The notes under the pieces are model-generated. The model saw only the letters and a program-made list of their open reading frames with translations, was not told the DNA's origin and did no database searches. The position numbers and the translations under genes are program-made. 64,000 bases of DNA. Origin: Diprion similis. Taxonomy: Eukaryota > Arthropoda > Insecta > Hymenoptera > Diprionidae. Within the stretch, counting starts at the first letter, position 1, and each line of letters starts with the position of its first letter. The stretch is from positions 3,100,001 to 3,164,000 of the forward strand of contig NC_060110.1 of assembly GCF_021155765.1 (NCBI RefSeq). The letters run 5' to 3'. Positions 24,001 through 37,200 of the stretch are shown in pieces.

Positions 24001-27000
24001 AAACTAACGTTGATCCGTAAGAGGTGAGTAAATTTTTTTTTTTCTGGACTGTTAATTATTTTTCGCTTGTTTTTCATAAAGAATTATAGTCTTGCCGATC
24101 GATTGAAGTTTCTTTAGAGATTACAAAAGAACGTGAAAATGAATTCGAAAGGCTTTGAAAAAACATATAGTTGCAATGAAGATTCTTTTTTACGAAAAAC
24201 ATGAAAATTAAATGGTGATGCTTGGAATTCTATAAACAAACTTCAAGTTCTTTTTGTTTCTTGAAAAAAATTTGACTCGATATCGCTAATCTCTCTTTTA
24301 ATGACCAACGGAAGTAAGACTAACGATTTTATAAAGATAAGTTTTTTTCTTAGCCACCGTTGAGACACGATTTTAAATACAGGTTAGTAAGGAGACTGTT
24401 TTTCTTACAAGTTAAAAATTCAAAATCAGTTTCAAAACCAAGTTTTTTCTTATTTGTAAGAAGTGTGAGAACCTTCAAATGGGGGAGAAAAAAAATAATG
24501 CAGATTTTACCCGGAGTGGGTAAGAAGATGGAATTTGCAAAAAAATTTCAATGTGTATGACGTCATTGTATTACCGATTCTCCTGAATTTAGGATTCCGT
24601 GGAAGTTTAAGCTAGAAACGTTGAAAGCACTTTGTGAAAGCAACCCCTAAGTTTTTCAAAAATGAAATAATATTTCGTACCAACGTCGATAAATTTGATA
24701 CTATTTGGGATCATCAGTTGGGAAGATTATCAACTTTTGGTGTTGAGTTTTCGTGCTGTTTTAACAAGCACACTTTAAGACGCAAAACCATAATTGGTAA
24801 TTTTTGATAGAATCATCGATTTTTGACTTGAGGTTGTTGTTAAATGAATGTTGTTAACTTCTAAATATGTTTTTTCACTTATTTTCTTTACTGCATTGGG
24901 ATGTTTTATAATAAAATAATCGGAACGGTGATTTTTGTCGCTTTCATTCAATATACACGTTTTTGATACTTGAATAGTGGGTCGGCAAGAAAAGCATATT
25001 TTTAAAAAAAATCGCGAGTTGTCACATACGTGAAAATAATTTCCCGACAACTTGCCTCATTTCGATTTTTCCATGGTTTTCTATGTTCGGGTCAAGTTTT
25101 TCGGAATTTTCGGAGTCTGAGGCGAATTTTTCATGGTTTCCAGAAAAAAATATAACGAACAAAAGAATTATTACTAACAAATATAAATTAAAAACCTAAG
25201 TTTCTAACATCGAAACAAAAACAAGAAGTCAAAGGTGCAAAAACAAATTATTAATCATTCTCCACCGGTTTTCGTAATTTAAAATACTTGGGACAACTTG
25301 TCACACTCGACAATTTTTTTTTTTTTTTAATTCAATTCAAAAAAACCTTCTTCAGACTTGGTCCAAAAAACAAACACGAATTTCTCTAGGTGTGTAAAGG
25401 ATGCATCTACAGTTCCCGATACCTGAATTGAATAAAACTTTAATAAAAAACAATCTAAAAATCAGATAGTAAAAAGTGAGACAACCAGCCACCATCCCCC
25501 TTACCGAAAACTGACTTTTTGTACCTTTCAAGTCGTACTTTTGTTACTCAAAGTATCGCGCGTGTCATGGAGGCAAAGTTTTTGTCCTGGAAGATATACT
25601 TTGCCTCCTTGATGCACAATTTATTATTGCACTTGTCGTGTGAGGAATTTTTCATTACCTTTCACTACATTTCAGGGCAGTATGACTAGGGCTGCGAGGG
25701 GGTGGCAATTGTTGATTCGGTCCTGATACTGTAAGTTGTGCACCACTGATTGGTTGTCCTGCCTGCAGAACTACATTTTGAAGAGGTGTGCTGGGTGCCG
25801 ATCGCGCGCCTAAAGATCCCGCTGACCTGAAAACCAAATTCGACAGGTTTTTTACTAATTTTTCCACTAGTTATGTAGTACAGTATTCATAAATTATCCA
25901 ATATATTCTAATGGAAAGGCTTGTTTGACATTTGAATATAAACTTTCTAGATAAACGGAAAATTCTGCAATCCAAGTTGATTTGCAAGTATGTAACATTA
26001 GGGTGGCGCAAATAAAACCGACTTTTTTTTTTTTTCTTGAGTCTTGTGTGACACAATGTTAGTTTTTGATGTTTTAAGAGCCCACTCCAAAGGAGAGTTC
26101 AAAAAAAAAAATTTTAAGAGGTCGCTCCATATTTTTTAAAACGTCAGAAATCGTCAAAAAAAGGATTTAACATTTTTTTTTTTTCTCGTTACGGTATAAT
26201 TTTATAAATAAAAAAAAAATTAGTTTCCAAAAGTTTCAGTTCAAAATTTGAATTTTGAAAGGTCGTTCATAATTTTTTTTCAATTTTTAGATGCATTTCT
26301 TTAGATCTCTTCGAGCGACCTTTTAATATTCATATTAAAATTTCATAAATTTTTTTTCTTCTATTTAGTAAGAAAGAATCGATAACAATACACCGCGACA
26401 TGAATTAAAAATCAAACAAAATACTGAAAATATAATTTTTTTAATTTAATTTTTTGACGATTTATGACATTTTTTAAAATTTGGAGCGACCTCTTAAAAT
26501 TTTTTTTTTGAGCTGTCCTTTGGAGTTGGCTCTTAAAACATCAAAAACTAACATTTTGTCACACGAGACTAAAAAAAAAAAAAAACAGTCGGTTTTTTTT
26601 GCACCACCCTAATGTACATACATACATGTGACATTGTTTCTTCAGATTTTTTCAGTAGCTTAATCAATGTTATCCGTTTTTTGAAACCTACTGATCATAT
26701 GCAAAATCGAACGAAGAGGTTGAGTTTTCTGGGAAATTTTTATCTTACTTGATAGCAACACCTTTAGTTGCTATCAAGTAAGAATTCCTACGATTCTGAC
26801 AATCTCGTTAAAACTTTATGATCACGGTAACGATAAGTTTTCACATATTGATTTGAAAAATTAATCAAACAACGATCTTTCCTTAGTGATTTTCTACACG
26901 AACATGATTTCGAAAAATTATGTAGATAGAATAAAATGTAAGCCATTATGCAGAGCCAAAAGTGACACTTTGATTCAACATATTCTCAACACACGGTTTT

Positions 27001-29985
27001 TTTAAATGAAAGAAGCGACTCAAAACAGAGTACAAAAATTGTGGGTGAAACAAAAAGTTCTGAGATCAGTTGTAGGTAATTGAATGAAGAAACTGCGACG
27101 AAAATAAAGTGCAACTAGTGAGAAGAATTATGCTTGGAAACACTTGAGAAAATATGAGAAACCCAGAGAAAACATGTCATGTTAGTAATCTCCTCAATTA
27201 TATATATCTTTGCCTTACTGAGAATCAATTTCCACAATCTTTTCCACCTTCGTCTCAATAATCTTGGCACAAGATGCGGCAAGAAGCAGGTATAGTGATA
27301 TAGTGATTCACTCACGATCGGTCCGTTCGCCTCCAGAAATGAGAAGTTGAGCTTGGGGGTGGGGATCAAAACTTGAAAGGATCAATATTTCGGTTGGCCG
27401 ATGTATCGAAATTTCAATCAAGATCCAGAAAAATAACTTGTTAAAAATCTTGATTTTTTAAAGAGTCACTGATTACTTCTCATTCTAATCAGTGACACTT
27501 TCGAAAATCAAAATTTCGAACAAATCATCTTTTGTCACTTTATTTTCACTTTATGTTTGAGCCGCGTGGACCAGAGCTTGGATCAGACGGGTCGGTAAGT
27601 CAGTGATCGCTGCTTTCACGAATGAATTAAATAAATTCCAACTTCGAGCAAATGAACAATAAAGTAGGAAAGATTTTATACCTCAAAGTGATAAAAAAAT
27701 TTTTTTAGTATAATGACTACGGTTACAATAATAGTTTGAATATTGTTGGAATCGTTGGAAAAAAAATGTGATACAAACAATGATTTAGGATAATTTCAAT
27801 TGCCAAAACTATATTTTGTGGTTATTGCGTAAGTGAATTTGTTTGCTTAGTTTACTAAAATTTTTCACTTGAATAAAGAAAGTATTTTCTGGACTGCTGG
27901 AGCGGATAATTTATCACATAAATTAATAACAAAATAATTTTCTAAATATAACCTCAAGCGGCCACATTTCGTAGGAAAATTAATGTTAACGAAAAATTAT
28001 TTCCCATCTCGTAAATACTCGTTGATCAGTCACGTGGTTTCATACTAAAATAATAATAATAAGTAGCACGTTGACTGGAATTTAGTTTTTGAATACCTAT
28101 AACCTATTCCAGGTTATTTCAGTAAAGTTTATGATTCATATTAAATTATCAAGAAAATGAGGAATAGTTATATTAAAATACTACGATAGTTTTAACTTGA
28201 TAAAATGACAATCTCTACCATTAAAAATATTATAAATGTTGATTTTTTTATCAACAATCTTGAAATACGAACAACCAAGCAAAACTGTAAATCGAAAATA
28301 TAATCTGAAATATGATATGTCAAACATCGCGAGAATTAAAGATTGTCACGTTTTCCTAGCGGTTCCCAGTAATCACCAATTGACACGAATTCAGATCTTT
28401 CAAATTAAGACTACGTTATTGCATAAAGCAGGAATGTTTTATTCCCAGCTGTATGCTTTATATTAAATTAATAAAGTTTCATATTTTCAGACATCAGTGA
28501 TGTGTATAAAATTTGATAATATCAAAACAGCGTCACGCTGCTCTACTGAGTGTTTTTAAGCTGAATTGGGCTGATTCGAAGGAAAGTAAATCATCCTCTG
28601 AATCCTCAGAAAAGTTAACAAACAACCAAATACAACTAAAACATAGAATTTTATCATTAGATGTGGATGGTTTCAAAAAAAAAAAAAAAAAAAACACTGT
28701 TTAGAGAAAAAATCATGGTCTCAAAACTAAGATCAGTGTCGAACAAACAAACACACACACACACGCACGCACTAAGACATTTTTTCTGACTAATGTGCAA
28801 ATGAATCAGATCTATTTGCGAATCGGTTCGCAAATCAGGACGGCCTTCACGCTACCAGCGAAGCAGCATCGCATCTCTATTCTCCGGAAAAATGGTCAGT
28901 TTCGTTCGGATTTTTCAAATCGCGAGAACGCTTATATTTTGGATAAACCCATTCAGACTACCGGTAACCGTGAATCTCGGAAATCCGGTGAAAATATTGC
29001 AAACCATAATTGTGAGGGTGGATTATTTGTTTAGTGCCGATAAATTTGAGTAAAGGTTGAAAAGTGATAGAGAAAATTGTTAGTCCGTTCATTATAATCA
29101 ATCGATACCTTTAGTTAGCACATTTATGTTATTAGAAAGTTACCGAAATTTTATAAATTATCCATTCCTCTAGTGCCAAAAATATTTTCTATTTTTATAG
29201 ATCTTTATATGCACTGTAGAAAATTTCGTGTCACTTAAATATAAGTGAAATTATGTATTAGATTGAGATTGAATAACGTTGACTTCACATTAGATAGCGT
29301 TAGATTAACGTCAGTTAGAGTTTGTTTGATTGACATCGAATTATAGTTTATAGAAGTCCGCACCGAAATTTTTCTGAGAGTGTGCAGACATATTGTGAGC
29401 AATAGGGAGATTAGAATAGACACTTACGACGTAATTCGATCTATTTTCGATTACGAGATTGATACTGAAAAGCTGAGTCATTAAGGCGACATCTTGAAAT
29501 TAGATATCTATATAACGTTGTACATTAAATTAGGTACACGTTTGTAAATTTTAGTATATAACTATAATATTGATGAAATACTGAATCCAACGATTTGGTG
29601 ATGTTTTTTGTTCATTTCGAGCAAATAAACAATAAAGTATGAAAGATTTTATACTCCAAAGTGGTTAAAATTTTTTTTAGTATAATGGCTACGGTTACAA
29701 TAATAGTTTGAATATTGTTAGAATTGTTTGATAAACAAATCAATTTACAGACTTACGTGAAAATAAGACTCGGGGATATTAATCTTTCCTTTTTATCGGT
29801 TTTTTTTTTAAATATCAAAAATTTAGATGAATGATGGAATAGTTTATGTTTATGATCCTATTCCGAAGTGAGCACAGGATGGAAAAGAATGGTATGGAAG
29901 CATTAGAAAATTTCTGATCAATTTTCATTCGACTATCTCAAATGCAAAACATTTTACCACGAAGTAAAAACTGGTTATAAACTAT

Positions 29986-30032
<47 letters not shown>

Positions 30033-31205
30033 CTCGTCTAGAAAAAAATCTCAGTAACAATTTTCGAAACGAACGAAATCGAACGTATATATATATATAT
30101 ATATATATATTCACGTGTTGAAATCGCAGATCATTTTGAAAATCAGTGATTTAAAAATGGCTTCAAGTCACTTGAAATCACATGAAATCGTATAAAATCC
30201 TTTAAAATTGTTTCAAATCATTGCGATCACTTGTCACCGGATTTATAAGTAAATATTGTAAAGATCACACTCGCGCTATGGTTCATGCATTACGTTGACA
30301 CGTGATGCAGTTGCGTTTGATTGATATGCACTATATAATACGCTAACGTTGGTATTCTATATAAAAAAATGTATCGTTAATTAAAAATCAAGTGATGCAA
30401 ACTCAATACGTGTAGATTACATAAACTGAAATAAAACAATTTATTGTTCTGTCACGTTAATAATTAGATTAAAGAGACATTCGTTCAGCAATGGTGCCTC
30501 TCTGAAATAACGAATGACCTCACATTTTGATTATACCATTGTCGGCCAATGACCCGCGTGTGTTAGCGCAATCGGTGTGGAAAGCAATGTTTTTCCAGTG
30601 TATATATGCATTGTTTGTTTACACGACACTTGGGATTTACGAAGCGTTCTATTTCAACCAAAGACCGATTTTTGGCAGATAGTCAATGAATTTTAAATCA
30701 ATCTGCACGTAACCCAGTTTCTTTTTGTCGGTGAAATTAATTACTAGATGTGTATTTTTCATCCAGTTTATAGTGAGCCTTGAACACACATATTTTTTAC
30801 CATTGGCAAAGTAACAGTTAAAATTCAGATAATTTTGGAGCAGGAAAAAAATTGAGATTCATATAATTATGTTTTTCTACATCAGAATGATCGATTCAAT
30901 TTTCGTCTAATATTTCATTTTCTTAGGTACGATTCGAAATTTTCATCAAATATTCAGTTTTTCCGAAAAACAAGACTTGGAAGAAAAAATAAATTATATT
31001 GAAATTAATATCTTTGTTACATCTGGCTTATGAATCACACGAACTCTCAACCTCGCCGATGATCGATTAGCTGTTAGCAGATTAACTACTAGCCATATGC
31101 CACATTCTTCATGGTAACCCTCTAACTATCTTCCCATTTTAATACTTTCAGTGTGATCAGAGAAGTCTAACCATATCGTAGATTGACTTTAGGTGAAACT
31201 TTTTC

Positions 31206-31239
<34 letters not shown>

Positions 31240-34200
31240 TTAACGCTTATTTCTCAAAACTATATTTTTTCCCTGGAACCGCAGAACCGATCTTCATGGA
31301 ATTTTAACCACATGTTCTAAACAGTAATAGCTTCAGTCGATTCTATAAATGAATAAAAATTTTGATTTATACTATTTTTTTGGAGCCAATACAGTGAAAA
31401 AAAACCTAATTTTTCTTTTTTTTATTCCTTTAAATGTTTGCCATTTTGTTATTTATCAATAAATATTAATTTCCATAGAAGGAAATTTTAGTTTTAGATA
31501 AGCCGTTATTTAGTTATCAAGGTTGCCAGTATATATATAAAAAGTGTAAAAAGAAAAAGTTTAACCGAATGTCGAGTTGGCATGGAATGCCTCGTTTATT
31601 TTTTCCTGTAAAATGAAACGACAATTCGGGAAAAACATTAGCATGAAAGAGGGTCGCGAGTTTATTGAATTCGTAGAGAATGCACCATAGCATAGCTATA
31701 ATTTTACTTCGTCAACCTTGTCATCCATATAGTGGAGAGTTAAGGCTGCGCTCGATCGAAACTAATTGCAACACTTCTAAGCCTTGTTCTTCTCTGAATA
31801 CCTAGAGACACGTGGTGGTCAGTGTCTGGACGTCTGCAGGGTCAGCGTGAATAAAATGATATATACGTGAAATAAATAAGTCTTGGGCGATGGATGGCGG
31901 CGAAGGATTTCCTAGTACCTTTTACCTACTTCTCGAGACGGCAGCTAAAATTGGCACCCTGGCGATTAATCGAGTAAATAATAAGTCGATTATCCACTAG
32001 CATCCAGCTGAAGCGCATATATATGCTCGTTACTTATGAGATCGATTGGACAAAAGTCAATACTTTTCATTAATTTTATTACAATAAAACAGTCGTATAT
32101 TGTGAGTATATATGAAATTGTTATGTACCCAGTCGTGAACTACGAGAATCTCTTGAAAAATAAAAAAAATAGAAAAGCTTTTATATCGATGCTTAATTTC
32201 AAATCGCTGTAAAAAAAAGTTTTACCGAGTCGCTGATACATGTTTTTTTATTTTTTTTTTTTATTTTTTTGGTAGCTAATTTATTATTGCCATTTGTTAA
32301 TTGTATGCAATATCAGTGGAATGTGGTGAAATTAAATATTTAAGATGCCAACGTGATGAAAAAAAAAAAAAAAAAAAAAAAAGAAAGTGTTTTAGTGAAT
32401 TTGTATAAAGTACGAATTTGCCAGATTTTTTTTAACATTTTCAATTTACTTGAAATAAAGCGTTGGAATTAGATAAGCTTCTGTTTGTGATCTGTTTTTA
32501 CTTTCGTATTCTTCAAGAGATCTTCGTAGCCAATGAATATAGTAATTTGATAAATACTCAATTTACCACGATCTTACGATAAAGTTAATAAAAATTATCG
32601 GTCTTCGGCAAAAAATCTTCTTTAAAAGTATCTTATTTGAAAACCGGATAATGAAAAACAAGTTATTTCACGACCATACAGATTCCTGTCAATAACGAGG
32701 AATTGGTGTAGTTACATTGAGGAAAAATCGTTGTTTCGCAACTTCGAAATTGTATTTCGAAATTCAAGAAATAACCATAAAGCAATTAAAGAGTCTCACA
32801 TTTTGCAAACTGTTTTTCAATGCTTTTTTACATTACCACTATTCACTTGACTCTCGTTGCCTGCAATTCGCAGCCAGTTTTTTCGATTTCAGCAACGACC
32901 TGTCAAAACGCCAGCGGACACAGGGGTCAAATTTTGAATGAATTGTATAAAAACTTCAACCGCCAATGCTTAGAAGCCAGATTTTTCGGAGATGACAGAT
33001 TAAAGAAACACGTCTTACACGGCGTTCAATTTCCAATAAAAAAAAAAAATAATATGCCGCAAAGTTTTTACACGAGACATTCAGCTGCGAGACAGCTTGA
33101 CGCGCACGAAATACTGCAATTTTGGCGCATCGAGCGAGTTTGCTAATTTTAGTCACTTCTTCGGACAGCTCTGTCTTGAAAACTATCTCTGTAAATAATC
33201 ATTGGCTGAGAAACAGTTTTGTAGATAATTTTATAGTCGACAAGAATGATACAGCTTGTTTGGCCTAAGATGTACAGTGATTTCTCAATTCAAAGGTACT
33301 CATTCGTAGTTTTAGTGGATTAGATATTTTGTTGTAGAAATTGAAAGAAATGTTTTCGAACCGATTGCTTGATATTGGACAGTTTAAAATCGGACAGTCG
33401 GTCGAATTTTATACCAACCAAAAGTTACCGCCTGATTGAGCAGCCGAAGCAATACCAATTGCAATTGTCAGAAAATGTCCCTAGGAGCCCACAGCTAACG
33501 GTGAACTCCTAGGGACATTTTCGGCTGCTCAATTAGGCGGTAACTGTTGGTCAATTCCAATCGCGGCTGTCAGAAAATGTCCCTAGGAGCCGACAGCTAA
33601 CGGTGAACTTCTAGGGACATTTTCTAACAATCTTGATTGGAATTGCTTCAGCTTCTTAATCAGGCGGTAACTGTCGGCTAATAAAATTCGACCGACTTGA
33701 CGCATGCGCATTTTCTTCGTGGACACACGGTATATACTTTTAAATATTAATGCCTTTATTGAAAATCCATGTAAGTAATTAGCTTAGTATAAAAATTTCC
33801 TCTCAATCATCATCATACAGGTCATCTTATTACTCCTAACCTAAAAATAACTTTTATGTACACATAATCAAAATATCGTGGTTAATTTTATGAACTTTCA
33901 TTGGGACATTATTTGGGATAGAATTACGTTCACATTAGGTAAATTGAAATTTGATTGCATAATATTAGGAAGGGTGACTCAATGCTGTCCAGTCAGCCTA
34001 CGTATCGATGATCAGCATAGTGCTCGTGCCAACCGTCTAAAATAGAAGAAAAAAAAAACCATAATCGACGAGTAACCACAACATTATTTATAACATTCTG
34101 TACTTGGCCCAATTTGAGAATACGTCATAGCAGCTTACTTCGAAGACTTGTTTTGAACTATCCATGGAACCGTTAGTCACGTAGTGACGGGGGTGATGAT

Positions 34201-37200
34201 TTGTGGATTGCTTTAGGAACGTATATCGCATATTCTAGTGATAAGTTGGTTTCGTATTCACCAGAATCGCATATGAGTAAGAAACCGCAGGACTTCGATA
34301 TGCATCATTCGAAACGTCAAAGCTTGTGGAACCGGGAGGATTTGGACGGAAATCCTTTTATCGTTCGTGTTTTTTTTTTTTTTTTTTTTCTTAAGGCCAA
34401 GAAGCACGGCTCTTGTAAATTTATATCGACGTATTTCTCTGTTCCAACCTAATTGTGAAATGAAAATTCAACCAAGGGCTGATCATTGTTATACCGTTGA
34501 ATTTTATTTGCAACTCTTGACATATGGCGACATTTAATGCTGATATATTCTGTTTAAAAATATTTTTATAAAATGTATAACACGTAATACTGAGTCAATT
34601 CATGGAAAACTTGTCGTACCAACCACTGATTTCTCAAGGATCACGTGAGGCAACAAAAGTCTTACAACAAACGCTTCGGCTTATGCTTATTATAGCTTAT
34701 TTTCTCCAAAGTTAAATTTTCAGAAAAACCAGACTTGTTGGAATGTCACAACATACCTAAGTGTCTGTATTTCTTTAGCAAAGAAAAATTTTTCAACAAC
34801 TAAATGAAATAAAAAATTTTTTACGAACGACTGTAAAAACAATCGTAAAAATAAGTATTCACAGAAATTTTCTTTTGTTGCACGAAAAATATTTTAATCA
34901 GATTTGATGCCAATGTCATTTAAACATAAATTAATATGTAATACATGTTATACATAGACATTTGTTTTTTTAGATTTGAAATATAAGGTAAGCTGGTAAA
35001 TAATTCACTGTTCAAAGAAGGCTTATAGTTATAAGTTATACGTATAGTCGAAGACAATCATCATCATCCTAATATTGCAGTATTAATCCATGAAAAAATT
35101 ATACCCAAAACCATCCGTGCATTTAAATCTTGTTCATATTAGTTGAAATATTTAATTTCAGAATTGTTTTTCGCTATTCACTTTCAGTTTCGGCTTCTTG
35201 TCTAGTTCAAGTCATCTTGATAATCGTCTTTCCTTTATATTCATGTCCCAAATTATAAGTAAATAAATTACTTACTTAACAAGGTGAGTTTTAGAATAGA
35301 AAATCATCATGGCGATTCTTTGTTCTACCTCATAAATTTGTCGTAAAATGTATGATGTGATATAATATTCACTGTTCTATACTTAGTTAGTTGATCCGGT
35401 TACGTAAAAGTCTCTTACACATCATCTATAGGACAACTGGCGCCTGTTTGAAATTGATAAACATCGGAAAATCCGTATTCAAACATTTTATTCATTCAAT
35501 AATCACTCTCAATCTGTCACGAACGGAGTTTAAAATGGATGAACCAAAAAAAATTGTGTGATCTTCCAATATCATTTTAAAATGCTAAGCGTATTCGGAT
35601 ATCCGTTGATTCTTGTCAGTCCAGCCGTAACAGGCTCATTGAAATTTTAATGTACGAGTTTTATCATTTATGGGTCTGACCGTTGGATATCTGATGGGGT
35701 TGACCATATATTTTCACTATCAGATACAGAAATTCAATCACTCGAGGAGGTGAGACTGGAAGAAAAACTTCTTTGCCTGCCAAGTAGTTTTAGAATATTT
35801 TACAGATTCGCTATCGGGAGAGCTAATACATATATTCAACTACCCAACCTTAGCTGTGATTCTTCACTATAATCGAATCATAAAAAATCTTGGTATTTTT
35901 CTTAACGCGAACCATGACTTTCAATTTTTCTCGATATTCTACGAACGCTTGAAAAATCTTCTCATCATGAAGCTTACGTGTATAGATAATTTTTTTTCAC
36001 AATAAATCTTGTGTACTGACATTCTAATAACTTGTGACAGTTGTGTTCACTAACACAACTTACAAAAAAACTAATTTATCTCTGTATACAGGCATACGAA
36101 CGGTGTAAGTGATGCCAAGAATAACTCACATCGTCTGTTAAAGAATAAAATCAATGTCATCATTAGCTTTGGGCATATGGGCCTGAAATCAGCTGAGCCA
36201 ACACACCGCCAAGAATATAATATCAATTTTACGCAGGAGTTTGAAATTCATGAAGCTATTGCAGTGATAAATACTTGGGTAAAGTTGTAAAATAAAAATT
36301 TTCAACACATAGATCGTTGACCAATGATTTGTGGAATAATTCTGCATTATTGTCAAGAGTAAAAGCTGTTAATCTGATTCACATATTTGCGCGAAGTAAT
36401 GAATTCGTAAAATTTGAAATTTATTTTCACTTAACACTAACAATACACTCTCTACGCGAGTACCAGAGAAAATTTTTGATCCTGCGCATCCATGCGTGAT
36501 AAAGATTGTTTAACCTTTTTTTTTTAATTTTGAAAAATTACACTGCGTGCTGGATAATTTTTCTCCGTTGATCATATCACGCAAAATCTACGATGAGGAT
36601 GAGTTGAGTTTATAGCTTCCTCATCGGTTCTACTTCCCATCGAGGATGAGATAGTTCTGTAAGGTTTTGAAGACGTTATCTTTCAATATCAAAACTCGAC
36701 GTTGAGAAAATAGATTTTGAAGCTTGAATCTGAAATACTTTCATCAACACGCAAATTTGTTTTCACCTTATATTAAAGTGTAAAAAGCAGTAAAGATTTA
36801 AATAGTATGAAAATAATGTGGAAACTCTTAAAAAGACTTTGGATCTCCATCTGATTACCTGTGCATAATTTATTACAAAAATAGTAATAATTACAAGTGA
36901 CAGACCTTCAGGATTGCTGTTCTAATCTGGACTAGAACCTGAAATCATTTTATTTGATTTTATTCGACGCAGGCACGCGTTACGTAGTTTTATATTGAGA
37001 AGTTGCACTTGACCTCTGTAATTCGTTCGATACCGACAATTATAAATCTAAATACGTTGACTTTTGGCCCTCCGCAGGCAAACATAACAGGACATCAGTT
37101 ACTCAACAGATACAATTGGGCGACTACAGAGTGTATCGATCCATTAGGGCAATAAAATTGTTTTCCAATATATCTCTAAATTTATCTAAAAAGTATCGAC

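Noticed and set aside
27548..27595. plus-strand ATG followed by 14 codons and a GGTCG|GTAAGT donor
   Set aside because: A single tiny exon inside a minus-strand intron with no plus-strand continuation found; the donor could be chance.
28795..29034. 79-codon plus-strand frame of balanced composition
   Set aside because: No domain or splice sites; contains a short palindrome (ATTTGCGAA..TTCGCAAAT) and may be a repeat fragment.
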